Assembly: GCA_016875915.1 (NCBI GenBank)
Contig: VGOM01000009.1
Coordinates: forward strand, 1 to 64,000
Length of the DNA stretch: 64,000 nucleotides
Reading direction: 5' to 3'
From: Chloroflexota bacterium
GTDB lineage: Bacteria; Chloroflexota; Dehalococcoidia; UBA2247; RBG-13-53-26
Both the position numbers and the translations under genes were made by a program. Below are positions 30,452-38,482 of the stretch, piece after piece. The notes beneath the pieces are model-generated. The model made no database searches, was not told the origin of the DNA, and worked only from the letters and a program-made list of their open reading frames with translations. How positions within the stretch are numbered: the stretch's first letter is position 1; the number at the start of each line of letters is the position of its first letter.

Positions 30452-31306
30452 TTGGACACAGCCTGGAGGCAGAAGATTGAGGAGACTATTGACCGGGCTC
30501 TGGCCGAGGACTGCGCCTGGGGCGATGTCACTACCCAGGCCTTGATCCCCCCTAACGCTCTGGGAAAGGCCACCGCCGTGGCCAAGTCCCCCGGCGTGCT
30601 GGCTGGCCTGGAGGTGGCCCGGACGGTCTTCGAAAGGGTGGATCATTCCCTCACCTTCCGGGCGCTCCTGGCGGACGGGGACAGGGTCCAGGCCGGGGCG
30701 CGGATGGCCGTGGTCGAAGGCAGGGTGGCGAGCATTCTGCGCGCCGAGCGGGTGGCCTTGAACTTCCTCCAGAGGCTGAGCGGCATCGCCTCCGAGACCA
30801 GCCGCTATGTGGAGGCCGTACGCGGCACCGGCGTCCGCATAGTCGATACCCGCAAGACCACGCCGGGGCTGAGGTTCCTGGAGAAGTACGCCATCAGGGC
30901 CGGAGGCGGCCACAATCACCGGGTCCACCTCGGCGACGGCATCCTGGTCAAGGACAACCACCTGGCTGCTCTGCGCGCGCGGGGCATCGGCCTGAAGGAA
31001 GCCGTGGCCCTGGCCCGGAAGAACGCCCCCCACACCCTCAAGGTCGAGGTGGAGGTGACCAGCGTTGAGGAGGCCGCCGAGGCCGCCGAGGCCGGGGCGG
31101 ACATCGTCATGCTGGACAACATGACCGTGGATGACATGCGCCGTGCCGTGGGCCGTGTCAGAGGGCGGGTCCTGCTGGAAGCCTCGGGCGGCATCACTCT
31201 GGGCAACATCAGGGCGGTTGCGGAGACCGGGGTTGACCTGATCTCGGTCGGTGCCCTGACCCACTCGGTCAAGGCGCTGGACATCAGCCTGGAGCTGGAG
31301 TTCTAG
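30452..31306 (+). CDS. nadC: Nicotinate-nucleotide pyrophosphorylase (carboxylating)
   Basis: 284 residues from a TTG start with GAGGAGGAA upstream inside the end of nadB. The enzyme makes nicotinate mononucleotide from quinolinate and PRPP. Signatures: EDCAWGDVTTQALIP, RVALNFLQRLSGIAS, DTRKTTPGLRFLEKYA, GGGHNHRVHLGDGILVKDNH and the TIM-barrel glycines in LLEASGGITLGNI. Length is normal. It is coupled to nadB and is convergent with the nickel cassette. Confidence 0.97.
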   Translation: MDTAWRQKIEETIDRALAEDCAWGDVTTQALIPPNALGKATAVAKSPGVLAGLEVARTVFERVDHSLTFRALLADGDRVQAGARMAVVEGRVASILRAERVALNFLQRLSGIASETSRYVEAVRGTGVRIVDTRKTTPGLRFLEKYAIRAGGGHNHRVHLGDGILVKDNHLAALRARGIGLKEAVALARKNAPHTLKVEVEVTSVEEAAEAAEAGADIVMLDNMTVDDMRRAVGRVRGRVLLEASGGITLGNIRAVAETGVDLISVGALTHSVKALDISLELEF

Positions 31307-31331
31307 GCTGCCCCCGGGCGCAGGCCGGGCC

Positions 31332-32042
31332 TCACAGCCCCAGGAACTTGATGGCGCCGCCGCAGAGGAAGATCGATAGGCCGGCGAAGGCGTGGGAGTA
31401 TCTCTCCAGCCTGCGAAGCGGCAGCTTCGACAGCCCAAAGGATGACGCCATGACGACGGCCAGCATGGTAGCCATAGTCACCACCCCGAAGATAGAGGCC
31501 ACTATGGCCACGCCCACCATGTTGTGCTCAGCCGCGGGGTACATCACCAGGGGTATCAGCGGCTCGCAGGGGCCGAAGACGAAGATCGTGAACAGGATCC
31601 AGGGGGTCAGGCTTCGATAGCTGGCCACATGGACGTGGGCGTGCTCCTGGAAGTGCTTGTGGGGATGCGAATGGTCCAGCCCTTCATCATGAGGGTGAGC
31701 ATGCTCGTGACGCCGTCCCCGGATGGCCTTGCGCACTCCCCAGACGAAATACGCTAGGCCGAATCCAATAAGCAGCCAGGCAGCTATCTCTCCCCTTGAT
31801 GACTCGATTGCCTCCAGCCTGAACACCGCAATCCCCAGGGCTATGCCCACGAAGCCCATGGCGATGGAGCTGAGCACATGGCCCAGGCCGCAAAGCAGCG
31901 TGACCACGGCTGTCTTGAGGTGGCTCCAGTTCCTGGCTCTGGCCAGCACCACGAAAGGGAGGTAGTGATCCGGCCCGATCAGTGTGTGAACGAGCCCCAG
32001 GCTTGCTGCGGTTCCCGCCAGGACGACGATCTCGTTTGACAC
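31332..32042 (-). CDS. Membrane metal transporter with His-rich loop, probably nickel
   Basis: 236 residues with about six hydrophobic helices of the UreH / TauE-SafE-like class. The first helix has HTLIGPDHYLPF, resembling the HxxxxDH metal motif of nickel-cobalt permeases. A cytoplasmic-looking loop near residues 112-138 has a dozen His in a short stretch (HEHAHPHDEGLDHSHPHKHF, then HAHVHV), typical of metal buffering. The gene is downstream of a Fur-family regulator and a CooT nickel protein, with a palindrome in its own upstream gap. Nickel is therefore the likely cargo, though cobalt or zinc cannot be excluded. Confidence 0.8.
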   Translation of the reverse strand: MSNEIVVLAGTAASLGLVHTLIGPDHYLPFVVLARARNWSHLKTAVVTLLCGLGHVLSSIAMGFVGIALGIAVFRLEAIESSRGEIAAWLLIGFGLAYFVWGVRKAIRGRRHEHAHPHDEGLDHSHPHKHFQEHAHVHVASYRSLTPWILFTIFVFGPCEPLIPLVMYPAAEHNMVGVAIVASIFGVVTMATMLAVVMASSFGLSKLPLRRLERYSHAFAGLSIFLCGGAIKFLGL

Positions 32043-32118
32043 GGGCGACTCCTTTGCCGGTTTCAGGGCGCTCTACGCTGCCCGATACCCCCGGTTCCCC
32101 GACTTCCCTGCCAACAGA

Positions 32119-32138
32119 TGCAATTGCAACTAGTTGCA
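32119..32138. promoter_or_regulatory. Palindromic operator, Nur-like
   Basis: TGCAATTGCAACTAGTTGCA. It contains a perfect 14-bp palindrome (TGCAACTAGTTGCA, 32125-32138) overlapping a perfect 10-bp one (TGCAATTGCA, 32119-32128), so three TGCAA/TTGCA half-sites lie in 20 bases. Nickel-sensing Nur of Streptomyces recognises tGCaa-n5-ttGCA; the spacer here is four. It lies 77 bases upstream of the transporter start and next to the Fur-family gene. Target assignment is inference. Confidence 0.7.
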
Positions 32139-32162
32139 TTATGGCACAAGAAGAAGGGGCGG

Positions 32163-32573
32163 TCAACCCTTGCAGCGCAGGCAGTGACCCTGTATGCCCA
32201 GATGCCTCAGGTCCGCCTGGAACCTGTACTTCCGGCGCAGGGTGTCTTCCAGGGGAGAGAAGAAGCTCTCATCGATGTCGATGACCCGCTGGCACTTCTG
32301 GCAGATGAGGTGGTGATGGTGCCCCTTCTCGGCGTGGTGGTAGTACAGCCTGTCCCCGCCGAGTTCGGTCTCAGTGACTAGGTCCAGTGTCTTCAAGAGC
32401 TCCAGCGCCCGATAGACGGTGGACTTGTTGATCCAGGGATACTTCAGCCGGACGCGGTTGTAGATCTCCGGGGCGGTGATGTGTTCCTTGGCTTCGTGCA
32501 GGGTCTTCAGAACCATCAGGCGCTGCGGGGTGAGCCTGTATCCCTTGGCCTTCAGGTCTTCGAAGCAGGTCAT
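32163..32573 (-). CDS. Fur-family metalloregulator (probably nickel, Nur-like)
   Basis: 136 residues. The winged helix is visible (LTPQRLMVLKTL, then ITAPEIYNRVRLKYPWINKS), followed by STVYRALELL. The dimer domain holds YYHHAEKGHHHHLICQKC and a final CLRC, giving the two CxxC pairs of structural zinc and the His-rich sensing site. The metal cannot be read from the protein alone. Its position between CooT and a metal permease, plus a TGCAA-type palindrome, argue for nickel. The start follows ACGAGGCC. It is the third gene of a leftward operon that begins at 32991. Confidence 0.9.
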   Translation of the reverse strand: MTCFEDLKAKGYRLTPQRLMVLKTLHEAKEHITAPEIYNRVRLKYPWINKSTVYRALELLKTLDLVTETELGGDRLYYHHAEKGHHHHLICQKCQRVIDIDESFFSPLEDTLRRKYRFQADLRHLGIQGHCLRCKG

Positions 32574-32585
32574 GGCCTCGTAGGT

Positions 32586-32777
32586 TCACCCGGCCCTTTC
32601 CAGAATAATCCTGGAGCTCTGGAAGTCTATCTCCCTCAGGCTGGCCTCGATCTCCTTCTCTTCACCGAACAGGCTGGACAGGCGGAGCTTCTTGCCCCGG
32701 ACCTCCACCAGCGCCACCGACTCCAGGACCAACTCCCTCTTGCCCTCTCCCTCAAGGTACGCCTTCCCCAGACACAT
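32586..32777 (-). CDS. CooT-family nickel-binding protein
   Basis: 63 residues, the size of CooT. It starts with MCLGKAYL, matching the family's MCxxK start where Cys2 binds nickel. ELVLESVALVEVRG and a late FGEEKEIEASLREIDFQS segment are also characteristic. CooT is a small dimeric nickel protein linked to CO-dehydrogenase maturation in Rhodospirillum, but homologues also occur without CO dehydrogenase, as here. GGCTGAAGGAGAAGTGAC precedes the ATG. It lies one base from the stop of the small helical gene upstream, so the two are probably coupled. Confidence 0.85.
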   Translation of the reverse strand: MCLGKAYLEGEGKRELVLESVALVEVRGKKLRLSSLFGEEKEIEASLREIDFQSSRIILERAG

Positions 32778-32778
32778 G

Positions 32779-32991
32779 TCACTTCTCCTTCAGCCGCTTC
32801 AGGGCCGCCAGCAGGTACTCGTTGGCCTTGGTGATCTGCTTCACCGCCTGGGTCATGTCATCGTGGACCGCCGGCTGGCCGAAGCCCCTGGCCTTCTCCG
32901 CCCACTCGGTGAACTCCTCGGCATGTTCCCGGTTGTGTTCTATCCAGTGATCCAGCAGTATCCCCAGCTTGGCCTTCTCGTCCTTCGCCAT
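32779..32991 (-). CDS. Small helical protein paired with CooT
   Basis: 70 residues, entirely helical: LGILLDHWIEHNREHAEEF, TEWAEKARGF and MTQAVKQITKANEYLL. Three His lie at HWIEHNREH, a spacing that could bind metal. Short proteins of this type are found beside CooT in several anaerobes (recollection, not a search). It opens the leftward operon that continues with CooT and the Fur-family gene. The binding site is CGAGGAAGAGAT. A metal-sensing or chaperone role is inference. Confidence 0.7.
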   Translation of the reverse strand: MAKDEKAKLGILLDHWIEHNREHAEEFTEWAEKARGFGQPAVHDDMTQAVKQITKANEYLLAALKRLKEK

Positions 32992-33030
32992 ATCTCTTCC
33001 TCGTCGTACCGGGCAGTATTGTTCGATCCG

Positions 33031-33039
33031 ATTATAGCA
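33031..33039 (-). promoter_or_regulatory. Extended -10 promoter of the nickel operon
   Basis: On the minus strand TGCTATAAT, an extended -10 with the consensus hexamer. No convincing -35 is seen. It is about 40 bases before the first gene. The divergent tldD promoter lies just to its right. Confidence 0.6.
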
Positions 33040-33086
33040 CAGGCCCTCCGCGTTCAGGAAAGGGCCTCGACGCCCGTTCCCTCAGA

Positions 33087-33114
33087 TTGACAATGATTCC
33101 GCCGTGCTTATACA
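33087..33114 (+). promoter_or_regulatory. Promoter of tldD-tldE
   Basis: TTGACA at 33087 and TATACA at 33109 with a 16-base spacer. The leader is about 85 bases and ends with AGAGGTGAACCGGA before the TTG start of tldD. Confidence 0.65.
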
Positions 33115-33204
33115 CTGTTCGTGGTTGTGCGTGGGGCCGCGTCATTCTGTCTCCCCCGAAGAGGCAGTGCTTTGGCCGTTGTCCCTGAACAGAGGTGAAC
33201 CGGA

Positions 33205-34566
33205 TTGCAGCGGGACCTGATTGAGAGTGCTTTGAAGGGGCACGAGGCCGACTACGTCGAGGTGCGCCTCGAAGAGAGCCGGTCTACCTCGGTCCGGTAT
33301 CGAGGCAAGGAACTGGAGGAGATCAGCCAGCCGGTCAGCTCGGGGGGCAACGTCCGGGCGCTGGTCAGGGGAGGATGGGGATTCGTCAGCTTCAATGAAC
33401 CTGGCCACCTGCGTGAGAAGGTGGGGCTGGCCGTGGCCCATGCCAGGCATGTGGGCAGGGGCGCCACCAGCTTTGCCGCCACGGAGCCGGCCGTCGATGT
33501 CCTGAACGAGACGGCGGCCAAGGACTGCTCGGCCATCGCCTTGGCCGAGAAGAAGCGGCTTGCCGAGGAATACAACGAGATCGTTCTGAGCACCCCCCGC
33601 GTCGAAACCTCCGTCGTTGCCTACAGAGACCGCCGGAGGAGGGTGGTGTTCGCCAGCTCCGAAGGGAGCTACATTGAGCAGAGCAACAGCGACCTCGCCC
33701 TCCGGGTGGCCGCCATGGCCAGGGATGGCGGCGATGTGCAGCAGTCAGGCCTGAGCACCGGAAGCAGGGGCGATTTCGGCCAGGTTGAAGGACTGCACCA
33801 GCAGGTGCGGGAGACGGCGCTTCGGGCGGTGGAACTGCTGTCCGCCCCCCGGGTGAGCAGCGGCGAGCACTGGGTGGTTTTGGATCCCATACTAGCCGGC
33901 GTCTTCGTCCATGAGGCCTTCGGCCACCTTTCCGAGGCCGACTTCACCTACGAGAATGAGCGGATGCGCCAGATCATGGTCGTGGGACGCAGATTCGGTG
34001 GCGACCACCTCAACATCGTCGACGGCGCGGCTGTGCCCGGCTTGAGGGGCAGCTACCGGTATGACGACGAAGGGGTGCCTGCGGCGAGGACCTACCTTGT
34101 CAAAGAAGGGGTCCTCGTCGGCAGGCTCCACTCCCGCGAGACGGCGGCCAAGATGGCCGAGCCGGTCACGGGCAACGCCAGGGCGGTGGACTATCACCAC
34201 CCCCCCATCGTGCGTATGACCAACACCTTCATCGAGGCCGGTCAGGCATCCTTCGATGGAATGGTCGGCGAGATCAAGGAGGGCGTGTACGTCAAGAACT
34301 GGTATGGCGGGACCACCAGCATGGAGATGTTCACCTTCTCCGCCGCCGAGGCCTATGCCATCCGGAATGGCCGGGTGGCCGAGCTGCTCCGTCCGGTGGT
34401 GCTCAGCGGCAATATCTTCACCACCCTGGAGAACGTGGATGCCATCGGAGATGATCTGCAGATGAATCAGGGCGGCGGCTGCGGCAAGAGCGGCCAGGCT
34501 CCCCTGCCCGTATCCAACGGCAGCCCACACATTCGGATTCGGCGCTGTCTCATTGGTGGAGCATGA
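33205..34566 (+). CDS. tldD: Metalloprotease TldD
   Basis: 453 residues from a TTG start behind AGAGGTGAAC. The HExxxH zinc motif (HEAFGH, residues 236-241) is intact and defines the catalytic partner of the TldD/TldE heterodimer. The C-terminal cysteine region GGGCGKSGQAPLPVSNG follows. The pair processes small peptides, for example microcin B17 and the CcdA antitoxin in E. coli, and leader peptides of several natural products. tldE follows after 35 bases. No precursor peptide was noticed nearby. Confidence 0.95.
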   Translation: MQRDLIESALKGHEADYVEVRLEESRSTSVRYRGKELEEISQPVSSGGNVRALVRGGWGFVSFNEPGHLREKVGLAVAHARHVGRGATSFAATEPAVDVLNETAAKDCSAIALAEKKRLAEEYNEIVLSTPRVETSVVAYRDRRRRVVFASSEGSYIEQSNSDLALRVAAMARDGGDVQQSGLSTGSRGDFGQVEGLHQQVRETALRAVELLSAPRVSSGEHWVVLDPILAGVFVHEAFGHLSEADFTYENERMRQIMVVGRRFGGDHLNIVDGAAVPGLRGSYRYDDEGVPAARTYLVKEGVLVGRLHSRETAAKMAEPVTGNARAVDYHHPPIVRMTNTFIEAGQASFDGMVGEIKEGVYVKNWYGGTTSMEMFTFSAAEAYAIRNGRVAELLRPVVLSGNIFTTLENVDAIGDDLQMNQGGGCGKSGQAPLPVSNGSPHIRIRRCLIGGA

Positions 34567-34601
34567 ACCAGGGCTGTGCGCAGCCCGTCGGATAGGCGGA
34601 G

Positions 34602-35927
34602 ATGAGTGATCCCCTGAAGTCCCGGATTGAACAAGTCCTTCTCATGGCCGGGAAGCGGGCCCAGGAGGCTGAGGTCTTCGTCGGCTCCGTGGATGACACG
34701 CCGGTGGTCTTCGAGGCCAACCGCCTGAAGCAGTTGCAGACCAATCGCGGCATGTTGGTGGCCCTCAGGATCGTCAGGGACGGCAAGCTTGGCTTCGCCA
34801 CAGCCACATCGCTGGATGACATCGGCTCTCTGGTTGACCGCGCCGTGGACATCTCCCACTTCGGCGCGCCGGCCCGGTTCGAGCTGCCCTCCGGGCAGGA
34901 GTACCCCCGGGTGTCGGTGTATGACCGGGAGGCCGAGACCTTCGACGTCGACGCTATGGTTGAGCTGGGGCAATCGCTCATCGCCCGGGTGCGGGAGCAT
35001 ACCCCCGATCTGCTCTGCGACGCCAGCGTGGGCAGGGGCGCTGCCCTGGTGCATGTCATGAACTCCCGGGGAGGGGAAGCCAGCTTCACCCGGAGCTACT
35101 TCGGCCTGGCTCTGGAGGGCACTCTCATCCGGGGCACGGACATACTGTTTGTCGGTGACAGCGAAAGCTCCTGCCATCCCATCAGGGATGTCGACTGGCT
35201 GGTCAAGTCCACCGTCAACCAGCTGGAGCTGTCCCGGAGGCAGGCGGCCTTGACCACCGGCCACATGCCGGTGATCTTCACCCCCCATGGGGTGGTCAGC
35301 GCTCTGATCGCTCCCCTGGCGGCCGCCTTCAACGGCCGGGTGGTTCTCCAGGGCGTGTCTCCCCTGATGAACCGGACCGGAGAGCAGGTCTTCAGTCCAG
35401 AACTGTCGCTGCGTGACGATGCCACCGTGGCCTATCGGCCCAGGAGCCGCCCCTGCGACGACGAAGGGATGCCCAGCCGGGTCATACCCCTTGTCGAGCA
35501 CGGCGTGGTATCGGGCTTCATCTACGATCTGCAGACGGCTGCTCTGGCCGGCACCCGGAGCACAGGCAGCGGCGACAGGGCCGGGGCCAGCCTGCCTTCT
35601 CCCTCGGTGAGCAACTTGGTGGTCCAGACGGGGAAGACCGGCTTCGAGGACATGGTCCGGGGTCTGGACGAGGGACTGGTGGTGGAGCAGCTCATGGGGG
35701 CGACGCAAACCAATGTCCTCGGCGGCGATTTCAGTGGCAATGTCCTCCTGGGCTACAAGGTGGAGAAGGGTGAGATGGTCGGCCGTGTGAAGGACACCGT
35801 GGTCTCAGGCAACGTCTACCAGGCGCTCTCCGCCGCCATCGCTGTGGGCAGGGAGGCGCGCTGGGTCGGGGCGGTTCACACCCCGGCCATCCTCTGCCCC
35901 GATCTGGCGGTGGGGGTCAAGGGGTGA
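34602..35927 (+). CDS. TldE/PmbA family protease subunit
   Basis: 441 residues. The TldD/PmbA fold is seen (VFVGSVDDTPVVFEANRLKQ, VDRAVDISHFGAPARFELPS). The HExxxH motif is absent, as expected for the non-catalytic partner that forms the heterodimer's substrate channel. The end reads MVGRVKDTVVSGNVYQAL, a strongly conserved PmbA segment. The ATG follows GGCGGAG. Its last bases overlap the GTG of the GNAT gene by four, so translation is coupled. Confidence 0.94.
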   Translation: MSDPLKSRIEQVLLMAGKRAQEAEVFVGSVDDTPVVFEANRLKQLQTNRGMLVALRIVRDGKLGFATATSLDDIGSLVDRAVDISHFGAPARFELPSGQEYPRVSVYDREAETFDVDAMVELGQSLIARVREHTPDLLCDASVGRGAALVHVMNSRGGEASFTRSYFGLALEGTLIRGTDILFVGDSESSCHPIRDVDWLVKSTVNQLELSRRQAALTTGHMPVIFTPHGVVSALIAPLAAAFNGRVVLQGVSPLMNRTGEQVFSPELSLRDDATVAYRPRSRPCDDEGMPSRVIPLVEHGVVSGFIYDLQTAALAGTRSTGSGDRAGASLPSPSVSNLVVQTGKTGFEDMVRGLDEGLVVEQLMGATQTNVLGGDFSGNVLLGYKVEKGEMVGRVKDTVVSGNVYQALSAAIAVGREARWVGAVHTPAILCPDLAVGVKG

Positions 35928-36478
35928 GCGAGGAGATACGGGGGAAGAGGGTGCTCCTTCGGAAGAAGAAGCTGGAGGATGCCTGGATCGACTATGCTTG
36001 GAAACGGGACCCGGAGCTGGCCCGGCTCGATGCCACCATCCCTCTCGACCTGCCCTTCTCCATGTACCTCATCGGCTACGCCGAAGAGCTGAACCAGTAT
36101 GACGGCAGAACTCACACCTATGCCATCGAGACCCTCGACGGCAAGCACATCGGCAACTGCAGCTACTACAACCTGGACCGGGACAGAAGGGAGGCCGAGC
36201 TGGGCATCCTCATCGGAGAGGCCTCCTGCTGGGACTCGGGATACGGCACCGATGCCGTAGCCGCGCTGGTTCAACATGCCTTCAGGAAGGAGAGCCTGAA
36301 GCGGATGTATCTTCATACCCTGGTGGAGAACATCAGGGCGCAGCGCTGCTTTCGGAAGTGTGGCTTCGTTCCCTGCCGGAGGGTGACCCGGGCGGGCTAT
36401 GACTTCATCCGCATGGAGATCACCGAGCAGGAAGTCCGTTCCGCCTGGGACTCGGCGCACGAAACGGAGCCAATCTGA
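35924..36478 (+). CDS. GNAT-family N-acetyltransferase
   Basis: 184 residues from a GTG start overlapping the tldE stop by four bases. The acetyl-CoA-binding core shows ELGILIGEASCWDSGYGTDA (the Q/R-x-x-G-x-G/A-like loop), then ALVQHAFRKESLKRMYLHTLVENIRAQRC and FRKCGF, typical of RimJ/RimL-like ribosomal-protein or antibiotic acetyltransferases. The substrate is unknown. Being coupled to tldD-tldE, it may act on the same peptides or proteins, but that is inference. Confidence 0.88.
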   Translation: MSEEIRGKRVLLRKKKLEDAWIDYAWKRDPELARLDATIPLDLPFSMYLIGYAEELNQYDGRTHTYAIETLDGKHIGNCSYYNLDRDRREAELGILIGEASCWDSGYGTDAVAALVQHAFRKESLKRMYLHTLVENIRAQRCFRKCGFVPCRRVTRAGYDFIRMEITEQEVRSAWDSAHETEPI

Positions 36479-36564
36479 ATCCGGTTCCCGGGCCATATTC
36501 TGACGCTTGCCCTTTGATTCCTTCACGTGGACAGAGGAACTGAACACGCTGGGAGGTGAACAGG

Positions 36565-38379
36565 ATGAAGAACACCATGCACAGAGCGATGATGGCTGGA
36601 CTGCTCCTGCTTCTGGTTCTGACGCTTGCTCCAAATCAATGGCTTCACCAGAACGCCAGGGCCGAAACAACGCAGGAAGATGGCGGAGTAATGGAGGTTG
36701 ACATCAATCCCAACGGGACTTACCTGCACGCTGTCAACTGGTACGATCAATGGGGGCCGGGACCGTCTGACTTGACTCCAACGATCGTCGATCTTGAATC
36801 CTGTGGAATCGCTTCTGGAGATCGGGTCATCCTGAGCATATCCGGTCGGTGGTCTCCGTGTGCGAAGTGGGGACTCCCAGAGACGGAGTGCGGCTGGTAT
36901 GATGCAAGCAACGTGAAGTTGCTGGCCGTTTTCAGCGCGAATTCGAGTCTGGGGCCGCTCACTGGTCTGCACAGGGTTCCAGGTGCGATTGACTTCGGGG
37001 AAGACTATGCTACGCCTCCAACCGTTCCTGCCCCCCCCGACTATGATCCGCCCCTGACAGGAGGGGGCGAGCCTACGGACATCCCCGAGGACTTCAGGAT
37101 AAGCCCCAACGAAGGAATGTCCATCGAGATCCCGAAGAATGCGAAGTTCCTGATGTTCTCCTTTGCCGAAGGAATCTTCTACGCCCCCGACAACGATGGG
37201 AACCTCAAAGTCACGATTGACAGAGACTCTGACGGTGACGGACTGCTTGACTCGTGGGAGCAAGACGGCATCGACTTCGACAAAGACGGAGAGGTAGACC
37301 TGGACCTGCCCATGCTGGGCGCGGACTGGGAACACAAAGACATATTTCTGGAAGCCGACTACATGAGCGGTTATGCGCCAGACCAACTCGCAATCGATGA
37401 CGTCAAAGCTTCCTTCGCCAATTCTCCGGTTGCCAATCCTGACAACATCAACGGAATCAACCTGCATGTTGTGGTCAATGAGGTTGTGCCCTGGAAGGAA
37501 CTGCTGAACGTCTGGGCGGACTACTACAGCCTGAAGAGTACCTACTTTGGCAAGGAGGACGAAAGAACGGACATCAACGCAATTCAGGCCAAGAAGATGG
37601 TCTTCCGCTACTGCCTGTTTGTAGACAAGATGAGCTTCGATCCAAAGTGTCCAGGAGTTGCAGAGGGCATTACCTGTGACGATTTCGTCCTGGCCTTTGG
37701 CGCGTTCAAGGTTGGACATGGTGGTCGTGAAGACCAAGCCGCGGTATTCATGCATGAACTGGGGCACGCGCTTGGTCTGCATCATGGCGGAAACACCGCA
37801 GTTAACTTCAAACCCAACTACTTGAGCATCATGAACTATGCCTTTGAGTTCAACACTTGGAAGCCGACCAGACCCCTCGACTACTCGCACGGCTCGTGCA
37901 TTGACCTCAAAGAAGACAGGCTTGACGAAACCCAGGGGATCGGCTACTCCGAGGTGACGGTGTGGCGTGCACCGGGCGGAGTACTATGCACGAATAGTCT
38001 CGGATTGTATATCAACTGGGACGATGACTCTGACGTGGATATGGGAACGGCCAGGGTGAACCTGAACAACCACCCGGACTTCCCTAGTCCTGACGGTGAA
38101 ACCTTGAAAGACTACAATGATTGGGCCAATCTGGTATACAGTTTCAGGGGCACGAGCCTCTCTGCCGCCAGCGCCACCCCCGAAGACTACCATGTGGAAC
38201 TGACAGTAGACCAGATTGAAAGGATGCGAGAAGAGGCCAAGGACATGGTTGAGGTCTCTGTGCCTGAACTTGCAGACACCGGCTCCGGACTGCCCTGGGC
38301 AGTCTATGCAGCCATCGGAGCTGGTGTTGCCGCGATAGCGGTTGCGGCCGTCTTGTTCCTGAGGAGGAAACGCAGCTAA
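36565..38379 (+). CDS. Membrane-anchored metzincin-type zinc protease with Ca-binding repeats
   Basis: 604 residues. The ATG follows GGGAGGTGAACAGG; a GTG three codons upstream is the alternative. A signal peptide (LLLLLVLTLAPNQWL) leads. Near residues 220-250 is an acidic segment, DRDSDGDGLLDSWEQDGIDF with DKDGEVDLD, resembling thrombospondin-type-3 or EF-hand calcium loops. HELGHALGLHH at residues 397-407 gives HExxHxxGxxH with SIMNYAF as Met-turn. The C-terminus has a single membrane helix (AVYAAIGAGVAAIAVAAVLF) and an RRKRS tail. This is therefore a surface protease held by its C-terminus. Its base composition is less GC-rich than the neighbours, which may hint at transfer. It follows the TldD/E-GNAT group after 86 bases. 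Confidence 0.85.
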   Translation: MKNTMHRAMMAGLLLLLVLTLAPNQWLHQNARAETTQEDGGVMEVDINPNGTYLHAVNWYDQWGPGPSDLTPTIVDLESCGIASGDRVILSISGRWSPCAKWGLPETECGWYDASNVKLLAVFSANSSLGPLTGLHRVPGAIDFGEDYATPPTVPAPPDYDPPLTGGGEPTDIPEDFRISPNEGMSIEIPKNAKFLMFSFAEGIFYAPDNDGNLKVTIDRDSDGDGLLDSWEQDGIDFDKDGEVDLDLPMLGADWEHKDIFLEADYMSGYAPDQLAIDDVKASFANSPVANPDNINGINLHVVVNEVVPWKELLNVWADYYSLKSTYFGKEDERTDINAIQAKKMVFRYCLFVDKMSFDPKCPGVAEGITCDDFVLAFGAFKVGHGGREDQAAVFMHELGHALGLHHGGNTAVNFKPNYLSIMNYAFEFNTWKPTRPLDYSHGSCIDLKEDRLDETQGIGYSEVTVWRAPGGVLCTNSLGLYINWDDDSDVDMGTARVNLNNHPDFPSPDGETLKDYNDWANLVYSFRGTSLSAASATPEDYHVELTVDQIERMREEAKDMVEVSVPELADTGSGLPWAVYAAIGAGVAAIAVAAVLFLRRKRS

Positions 38380-38415
38380 CTTGGCGAGAAGATAGCCCCT
38401 ACACCGGGACAATGG

Positions 38416-38443
38416 AACGGGCCACCCTCAGGGTGGCCCGTTT
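38416..38443. terminator. Bidirectional terminator
   Basis: AACGGGCCACCC, loop TCA, GGGTGGCCCGTT: a 12-pair perfect stem followed by TTT on the plus strand. It lies between the rightward metzincin gene and the leftward SDR gene and can serve both. Confidence 0.8.
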
Positions 38444-38482
38444 GATGTTCGTCTGGATAGTGATTGGCCGGCCGGAGAAGCC

